Assembly: GCA_025965775.1 (NCBI GenBank)
Contig: JAOPWG010000269.1
Coordinates: 1 to 9,469 of the forward strand
Reading direction: 5' to 3'
Length of the DNA stretch: 9,469 nt
Source: Modestobacter sp.
Lineage (GTDB): Bacteria; Actinomycetota; Actinomycetes; Mycobacteriales; Geodermatophilaceae
Shown here piece after piece: positions 5,336-9,469 of the stretch. A model generated the notes under the pieces. It had not been told where the DNA came from and did no database searches. It saw only the letters and a list, made by a program, of their open reading frames with translations. Numbering within the stretch: the first letter of the stretch is position 1; every line of letters starts with the position of its first letter. A program made the position numbers and the translations under genes.

Positions 5336-6192
5336 TGCAGCACCCGCACGTCCTGCGGCAGCCGCCCGATCCGCAGCATCAGCCGGTAGGCGAGGAAGCA
5401 CAAGACCCCGCCGCCGATCAGCAGCGCCGTGCCGACCGCGCTGTCGTAGGCGGCCAGCGTCTGTTGCTGGGTGGCCAGCAGGAGCAGCACGACCCACGGC
5501 GCGGCGACCGCGAGGCGGGCGGCCTGCACGACCCAGCCCTGGCGCGTCTCCAGCTCGGCCCGGGCCCGGGCGTCCTCGCGGAGGAAGACCGCCAGCGCCC
5601 GCAGCACCCGCCCCAGGTCGCTGCCGCCGACCTCCCGGGCGACCCGGAGGGTCTCCACGATGCGATCGCCCACCGGGTCGGCCAGGTCGTCCTTGAGCCG
5701 GTCGAGTGAGTCACTGAAACGACCGGTCGACCGGTGGTCGGCGGCAAAGCGGGCGAAGGCACCGCGCAGCACCTCGGGGCCGCGGACGGCGAGCGCGGCC
5801 AGCGCCTCCGGGAGCGACAGCCCGGCCCGCACGGCCGAGGCCAGATTGTCGACGACCTCCGGCCAGACCTCGCGCAGGTCGGCCCGCCGCCTGGCCGAGA
5901 GCCGGCGGACCAGCAGATACGGCACCGCGGAGCCGAAGCCGCCGAACACCAGGCTGATCGTGACCGTCCGGGTGGTCACGAGGACCAGCACCAGCGCGGT
6001 CAGCCCGAGGGCGACCTGCAGCGCGACCAGCTGGGCGGGGTTGATACCGGTCAGGCCGGCGGAGGACAGCAGTTGCTGGCGCCGGCCGGGACGCCGCTCG
6101 GTCCGGCGCTGCGGCGCCCGCCGGCCGCTGCGCCACACGAGCAGCAGGCCCACCCCCAGGGCGAGGCCGAGCAGGCCCCCTGGCGCACTCAT
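5332..6192 (-). CDS. tadB: Tad platform protein TadB (type II secretion F family)
   Basis: This 286-residue inner-membrane protein is a partner of TadC. Residues 3-20 form an N-terminal helix, followed by a very basic stretch (21-40) and two helices (about 55-72 and 78-95). The T2SSF domain spans about 108-215, with EVWPEVVDNLASAVRAGLSL and the later REVGGSDLGRVLRALAVFLRED. Two closing helices lie at about 226-240 and 252-272. These are the standard landmarks of TadB. The start ATG at 6190-6192 shares ATGA with the cpaF stop, matching the same 4-base overlap seen at the tadB-tadC junction. An upstream in-frame extension to 6540 is antisense-style noise within cpaF. Length is normal. TadB works with the CpaF motor in pilus extension. 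Confidence 0.92.
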   Translation of the reverse strand: MSAPGGLLGLALGVGLLLVWRSGRRAPQRRTERRPGRRQQLLSSAGLTGINPAQLVALQVALGLTALVLVLVTTRTVTISLVFGGFGSAVPYLLVRRLSARRRADLREVWPEVVDNLASAVRAGLSLPEALAALAVRGPEVLRGAFARFAADHRSTGRFSDSLDRLKDDLADPVGDRIVETLRVAREVGGSDLGRVLRALAVFLREDARARAELETRQGWVVQAARLAVAAPWVVLLLLATQQQTLAAYDSAVGTALLIGGGVLCFLAYRLMLRIGRLPQDVRVLQ

Positions 6193-7433
6193 GCCGACCG
6201 CCGCCCGACCGCGTCGCCCAACAGCTCGGCGAGGTCGATGCCGAGGGCGGCGAAGCGCTCGGGATGCGGCGGGTACCCGTCGGCGCGGACCAGCCGACCC
6301 TCGCGGGTGGTGAACAGGTCCGCCGTCTCCACGACGCTGCCCTCGGTGCGCCCCGGCAGCGCCACCACCTCGCGGACCCGGCGCTGCCCGGTGGGATCGG
6401 TGCCCACGTGCACCACCAGGTCGACGCTGGAGGCCACGGTGGGGACGACGAAGGCGTGCCCGATGTTCTCCCCGGCCAGCAGCGGCAGCGTGCACATCTT
6501 CACCACGGCCTCCCGGGCGCTGTTGGCATGCAGCGTGCACATCCCGGGCAACCCGGAATTCAACGCGATCAGCAGGTCAAGGCACTCCTCCTGCCGCACC
6601 TCCCCCACCACCAGCCGGGAGGGCCGCATCCGCAGCGCCTCCTTGACCAGCCGACGCAGCGGGATCTCCCCCGCTCCCTCCAGGTTGGGCTGCCGGGTCT
6701 GCATCGACACGACGTCGGGCAGCGGCACCCGCAGCTCGAAGACCTCCTCGCAGGTGATCACCCGCTCCCGGGCCGGGATCGCCGCGCACAGGCAGTTCAG
6801 CAACGTCGTCTTGCCGGCCTGCGTGCCGCCGGACACCAGGATGTTCAGCCCGGCGGCGACGGCGGCCTCCAGGAACCGGGCCACCTGCGCGGGCAGCGTG
6901 CCCAGCACGACCAGCTCATCCAGGCTGTGCGCCTGCAGCACGAACTTGCGGATGTTCACCGCCATGTGCCGGCGGGTGATGTCGGGAATGACGACATGGA
7001 GCCGGGACCCGTCGGGCGTCATCGCGTCGACAAACGGGGTCGACATGTCGATCCGCCGGCCCGAGGTGCGCAGCATCCGCTCGACCAGGTCGGCCAGCTG
7101 CCCCGCGCCCAGGATCGTCGTCGTCAGCTCACTGCGGCCACGCCGCGCGATGAAGACCCGACCGGGCTCGTTGACCCAGATCTCCTCGACCTCGGGGTCG
7201 TCCAGCCAGCGCTGCAGCGGACCGAAGCCGGCCACCCGGTCCAGCACGTCCCGGACCACGGTTTCCGGATCACCGATCGGCGGTAGCGCCGAGGTCAGCG
7301 ACCGCTCCGAGTAGTCGGCCACCACGTCGCGCACCAGCAGCCGGATCGGCGCCGGATCGGTGAACGGGTCCAGCCCGCGCCGGCGGATCAGTTCCCGGAC
7401 TTCGCCGTCGACCACGTCGAGGGCACTGGTCAT
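6189..7433 (-). CDS. cpaF: CpaF/TadA-family secretion ATPase, Tad pilus motor
   Basis: This 414-residue cytosolic hexameric ATPase powers Tad/Flp pilus assembly. An N-terminal domain (about 1-170) with GFGPLQRWLDDPEVEEIWVN is followed by the type II/IV secretion ATPase core. Walker A is GGTQAGKTT (202-210, Lys208), the Asp box TCEEVFEL (227-234), Walker B LVVGEVR (274-280, Glu278) and the His box CTLHANS (299-305). All key residues are intact. The QA in Walker A, in place of GS, is a variant seen in actinobacterial homologues. ATG at 7431-7433 is chosen; GTG at 7442 (closer to GGGGG) and TTG at 7472 are in-frame alternatives, and the ribosome site is weak for all. It heads the six-gene operon. 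No TadZ/CpaE gene precedes it, unlike in the mycobacterial locus. Its first codons are duplicated at 3183-3248. Confidence 0.93.
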   Translation of the reverse strand: MTSALDVVDGEVRELIRRRGLDPFTDPAPIRLLVRDVVADYSERSLTSALPPIGDPETVVRDVLDRVAGFGPLQRWLDDPEVEEIWVNEPGRVFIARRGRSELTTTILGAGQLADLVERMLRTSGRRIDMSTPFVDAMTPDGSRLHVVIPDITRRHMAVNIRKFVLQAHSLDELVVLGTLPAQVARFLEAAVAAGLNILVSGGTQAGKTTLLNCLCAAIPARERVITCEEVFELRVPLPDVVSMQTRQPNLEGAGEIPLRRLVKEALRMRPSRLVVGEVRQEECLDLLIALNSGLPGMCTLHANSAREAVVKMCTLPLLAGENIGHAFVVPTVASSVDLVVHVGTDPTGQRRVREVVALPGRTEGSVVETADLFTTREGRLVRADGYPPHPERFAALGIDLAELLGDAVGRRSA

Positions 7434-7481
7434 CGCCGGCACGACACCCCCGCTGAGCAGCCATCGGATCAATTGAGTCCG

Positions 7482-7592
7482 GTGACTGTAAGCGGATGGA
7501 CCCGTCGTCCGCCGAGCCCCTGTGGACGAACTGTGACCATCGGACGGCGATGTTCACCCGATCAGGTGACGTCCGGCGGTCACCCACGTCAC
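7482..7592. promoter_or_regulatory. Cluster of five GTGAC/GTCAC pentamers
   Basis: GTGAC occurs at 7482-7486, 7533-7537 and 7566-7570, and its complement GTCAC at 7579-7583 and 7588-7592. The third and fourth form a dyad GGTGAC-N8-GTCACC (7565-7584). By composition, well under one copy would be expected in this length. The cluster could be a multi-site operator for the Tad operon, the NTF2-like gene or both. The cognate regulator is unknown. Confidence 0.35.
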
Positions 7593-7633
7593 TGTCCGTG
7601 CCGCGGCCACCCTGCGCCGGAGGCCGTCCCCCG

Positions 7634-7691
7634 CCGTTGTGCGCTCGTTGCCGTGTCCGCGGGCGGAGAACCGACAAGGAGCGCACAACGG
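7634..7691. repeat. Perfect 13-bp inverted repeat with 32-base spacer
   Basis: CCGTTGTGCGCTC (7634-7646) is the exact reverse complement of GAGCGCACAACGG (7679-7691). The 32-base spacer holds a smaller hairpin-capable stretch (TCCGC/GCGGA). The element lies about 95 bases before the start of the NTF2-like gene. It may be a large stem-loop, a looped pair of regulator sites or the ends of a miniature mobile element. No flanking target duplication was seen. Confidence 0.55.
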
Positions 7692-7785
7692 GCGCGATCC
7701 CGCTCGCGAAGGACGTCGGGGACCGCCACTCCAGCGCTACCGTGGCGCTCCGATCGTTCCCCTCCTGCTGGGAAGAGGCGGGCTC

Positions 7786-8199
7786 ATGGCGCGCGGCGTG
7801 AACCTCGAAGACATCCACCCGCTGGTCGAGGCCAGGACGAACAGCCAGGACCTCGACGGCCTCATCGACCTGTACGCCCCGAACGCGAGCATGGTCATAC
7901 CCGACGGGTCCACCGTGACCGGCCTGGACGCCATCCGCGAGCAGTGGTCGGGTTTCCTGGCGATGAACGGGCAGATGACGGTCCGCAGTCGCTTCGCCAT
8001 CGAGGCCGGGGACCTGGCCGTCCTGAGCAACGAGTGGACGCTCACCGCCGACGGAGAAACGATGTCCGCGGTGACCGCCGAGGTCGCCCAGCGTCAGCCC
8101 GACGGCGGGTGGCTCTACGTCATCGACCATCCGTTCGCCGGCCTCGAGGCACCGGAGCTCGCCGCACTCGCCGCCGCGGTGGCGCACCCGGAGCGCTGA
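7786..8199 (+). CDS. SnoaL/DUF4440-like NTF2-fold protein
   Basis: This is a 137-residue cytosolic protein of the NTF2-like superfamily, closest by eye to the DUF4440/SgcJ-EcaC group of small polyketide-cyclase-like proteins. The evidence is the opening pattern VEARTNSQDLDGLIDLYAPNA (residues about 14-34, an early helix followed by Tyr-Ala-Pro-Asn-Ala), then MVIPDGSTVTGLDAIREQWSGFL, and the alternating beta strands DLAVLSNEWTLTA and WLYVIDHPF. That is the order of a cone-shaped alpha+beta NTF2 fold. Some members are enzymes and some bind ligands; no catalytic set can be named here. ATG at 7786 is preceded by GGAAGAGG. The gene is alone on its strand, and its end touches the RidA pseudogene on the opposite strand. 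Confidence 0.82.
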   Translation: MARGVNLEDIHPLVEARTNSQDLDGLIDLYAPNASMVIPDGSTVTGLDAIREQWSGFLAMNGQMTVRSRFAIEAGDLAVLSNEWTLTADGETMSAVTAEVAQRQPDGGWLYVIDHPFAGLEAPELAALAAAVAHPER

Positions 8200-8204
8200 G
8201 CCCG

Positions 8205-8575
8205 CGCTGGTCGACCGCGGTCGCCTCGATCTCCACCATGAGCCCGGGGAAAGGCCAGCCGGGTGATCCCGAGCAGCGTGCAGGTGGGCCGGACGTCGGC
8301 GGCCCGAGGCGTTCGGCGAGGAGGCCCCAGCTGTCCTTCGTGGCGTCGGCGTCGGTCGTGTACATGGTGAGCCGGACGAGTTGCCCAGCGTCCTGCCGGC
8401 GTCCTTGAGCACTGTCTCGATGTTGTTCACGGCGAGCGTCAGCTGCGCGCCCAGGTCGCCGGCGCGCTGGGGCCGCCGTCGGGCGAGGTGGCGGACTGGC
8501 CCGAGCAGACGAGCACCCCGCCGGCGCCCTCCACCAGCTCCGCCTGGTTGAAGTGGACGCGCTGTCGAGACCCGC
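8205..8575 (-). pseudogene. RidA (YjgF/YER057c/UK114) family gene with multiple frameshifts
   Basis: Minus-strand translation recovers RidA landmarks spread over several frames. In order they are VHFNQAELVEGAGGVLVCSGQ with SATSPDGG, then AGDLGAQLTLAVNNIETVLKD, then VRLTMYTTDADATKDSWGLL, then ADVRPTCTLLGITRLAFP, and LMVEIEATAVD. Shifts are needed near 8463-8475, 8377-8382, 8301-8310 and 8246-8256. No start codon with a ribosome site is found before VHFNQ, and no stop follows the final motif; the last frame runs into the NTF2-like gene. RidA proteins hydrolyse reactive enamine/imine intermediates. This copy cannot make one. Sequencing error could explain one shift in a G or C run, but four in about 360 bases favour true decay. 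Confidence 0.8.
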
Positions 8576-8628
8576 GCCGGCTCCGCGACGGGCCGGCCGC
8601 CGTCCTCGTGTGCCCTGCCCGGCACGGG

Positions 8629-8652
8629 GTAGGGCTCCGTCCGGAGCCTTAC
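8629..8652. promoter_or_regulatory. Operator-like dyad upstream of the old yellow enzyme gene
   Basis: GTAGGGCTCCG (8629-8639) and CGGAGCCTTAC (8642-8652) are reverse complements at 10 of 11 positions, around a TC centre. The 24-bp dyad ends 35 bases before the start codon, over the likely promoter. Its size and symmetry resemble sites of TetR-type repressors, which are known to control old yellow enzyme genes (for example NemR and nemA in E. coli). No regulator gene is in the window. Confidence 0.45.
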
Positions 8653-8687
8653 CGCGGCGCCACCGGACCGATCGCCGGGATCGACAG

Positions 8688-9469
8688 ATGAGCCGTCTCT
8701 TCTCGCCGCTGACGCTGCGCGGCACGACGTTCCGCAACCGGGTGTGGGTTGCCCCGATGTGCCAGTACAGCTCCGTGGAGGGCTATCCGAACGACTGGCA
8801 CCTGGTGCACCTCGGCGGCCTGGCCCGGGGCGGGTCCGGGCTGGTGATGCAGGAGGCCACCGCGGTCACCCCGCAGGGCCGGATCACGCCCGCCGACGCC
8901 GGCATCTGGGAGGACGGGCAGACCGACGCGTACGCGCAGATCACCTCCTTCATCCGGGCGCAGGGCGCGGTGCCCGGCATCCAGCTCGCGCATGCCGGCC
9001 GCAAGGCCTCCACCGAGCAGCCGTGGGTGGGCGACGGCTACGTCGAGATCGGGCAGGGCGGCTGGCAGACGGAGGGCCCGTCCTCCGTGCCCTTCGGGGA
9101 CTGGCCGGCGCCCAAGGAGCTCACCGTCGACGAGATCCACGGGGTGGTGCAGGCCTTCGCCGACGCGGCCGGCCGTGCGCTGGAGGCCGGGTACGCGGTG
9201 GCCGAGATCCACGGTGCCCACGGTTATCTGCTGCACCAGTTCCTCTCCCCGCTGGCCAACCACCGCACCGACGACTACGGCGGGGACCTCGAGGGACGCA
9301 GCCGCTTCCTGATCCAGGTGGTCGACGCGGTGCGCGCGGTGTGGCCGGAGGAGCGGCCGCTGTTCGTCCGGTTCTCGGCCACCGACTGGTCACCCGGCGG
9401 TTGGGACGTCGAGGAGACCGTGGAGCTCTCCCGCCGGCTCGTCTCGCACGGGGTGGACCTCATCGACGT
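8688..9469 (+). CDS. NADH:flavin oxidoreductase, old yellow enzyme of YqjM type, 3' end cut
   Basis: The frame runs from ATG 8688 to the window edge with no stop, giving 260 residues of a protein usually about 350 long. It is an FMN-binding TIM-barrel ene-reductase that uses NAD(P)H to reduce activated C=C bonds and some electrophiles. Landmarks: VAPMCQYSS with Cys25 and Tyr27 (as in YqjM, where the cysteine tunes the flavin), GIQLAHAGRKA (Gln99, Arg105), the substrate-binding pair His175 and His178 in AEIHGAHGYLLHQFLSPLANHRTDDYGG, and Tyr180. These mark the 'thermophilic-like' class. The start is supported by homology (MSRLFSPLTLRG) though the upstream GGGA is a weak ribosome site. A dyad lies just upstream. 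The native substrate is unknown. Confidence 0.93.
   Translation, partial: MSRLFSPLTLRGTTFRNRVWVAPMCQYSSVEGYPNDWHLVHLGGLARGGSGLVMQEATAVTPQGRITPADAGIWEDGQTDAYAQITSFIRAQGAVPGIQLAHAGRKASTEQPWVGDGYVEIGQGGWQTEGPSSVPFGDWPAPKELTVDEIHGVVQAFADAAGRALEAGYAVAEIHGAHGYLLHQFLSPLANHRTDDYGGDLEGRSRFLIQVVDAVRAVWPEERPLFVRFSATDWSPGGWDVEETVELSRRLVSHGVDLID

Larger units (their letters stand above)
7434..7785. other. Gene-free divergent promoter region between cpaF and the NTF2-like gene
   Basis: No gene is supported in these 352 bases. It must hold the divergent promoters. Near cpaF, CGGA-TCAATTGA-G-TCCG (7465-7481) is a palindrome of low GC. TTACAG on the minus strand (7485-7490) lies 17 bases before TCCGAT, a weak -35/-10 pair for the Tad operon. 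Near the other end TACCGT (7738-7743) fits TANNNT and could be the -10 of the plus-strand gene. GTGAC/GTCAC pentamers and a long inverted repeat are listed separately. Confidence 0.45.

Noticed and set aside
4169..7314. Several long plus-strand open frames opposite the Tad operon
   Set aside because: They are shadows of tadC, tadB and cpaF, rich in Q, H, R and P, with no start context or motifs.
7565..7584. GGTGAC-N8-GTCACC as a CRP site
   Set aside because: The half-sites GTGA and TCAC are 10 bases apart rather than the required 6.
7270..8625. 451-residue minus-strand open frame covering the RidA remnant and the NTF2-like gene
   Set aside because: Only one short piece (AGDLGAQLTLAVNNIETVLKD) is real RidA sequence; the rest is noise joined by chance lack of stops.
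1..9469. CRISPR arrays, tRNA, rRNA, transposase genes, defence systems or biosynthetic clusters
   Set aside because: No regularly spaced repeats, cloverleaf elements, transposase motifs or cluster signature enzymes were seen anywhere on either strand.

Overview
The window is very GC-rich, with GTG starts, tightly overlapping operons, an Rpf-type cell-wall hydrolase and a mycobacterial-style Tad locus. This points to a high-GC actinobacterium. Something near Geodermatophilaceae is plausible from overall feel, but this is an inference and not a taxonomic call.

Layout, left to right. (1) 1-957 (+): the C-terminal part of a DMT/EamA-type membrane transporter, cut by the window edge. (2) 954-1912 (+): a compact regulated unit. 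It has a CRP-like dyad, a possible promoter, a c-di-AMP (ydaO/yuaA) riboswitch aptamer, a perfect hairpin holding the Shine-Dalgarno sequence in its loop, a secreted Rpf-LysM protein, and a 14-bp terminator stem. (3) 2097-3071 (-): an aldo/keto reductase, with a dyad in its promoter region. (4) 3183-3282: a recombination scar holding a degraded copy of the start of the local cpaF gene and a perfect 16-bp tandem duplication that carries the stop codon of the last Tad gene. (5) 3271-7433 (-): a six-gene operon cpaF > tadB > tadC > small pilin-like gene > tadE > tadE/G-like gene. The order matches the mycobacterial Rv3659c-Rv3654c locus. (6) 7434-7785: a gene-free stretch with a cluster of GTGAC/GTCAC pentamers and a long 13-bp inverted repeat. 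(7) 7786-8199 (+): a SnoaL/DUF4440-like NTF2-fold protein. (8) about 8205-8575 (-): a RidA-family gene broken by about four frameshifts. (9) 8688-end (+): an old yellow enzyme of the YqjM type, cut by the window edge and preceded by an operator-like dyad.

How the genes fit together. The rpf unit appears to join two nucleotide second messengers at one cell-wall hydrolase gene: a CRP-family (cAMP) site at the promoter and c-di-AMP sensing in the leader RNA. The Tad operon encodes the motor ATPase, the two inner-membrane platform proteins and three pilin or pilin-like subunits. No TadZ/CpaE (ssd) or prepilin peptidase is present in the window, so these must be supplied from elsewhere. The aldo/keto reductase, the NTF2-like protein, the RidA remnant and the old yellow enzyme look like ordinary accessory metabolic genes.

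No rRNA, tRNA, CRISPR array or intact insertion sequence was seen. No wholly new multi-gene system was found. The most unusual signals are the stacked regulation of rpf and the cpaF-derived scar at the end of the Tad operon.
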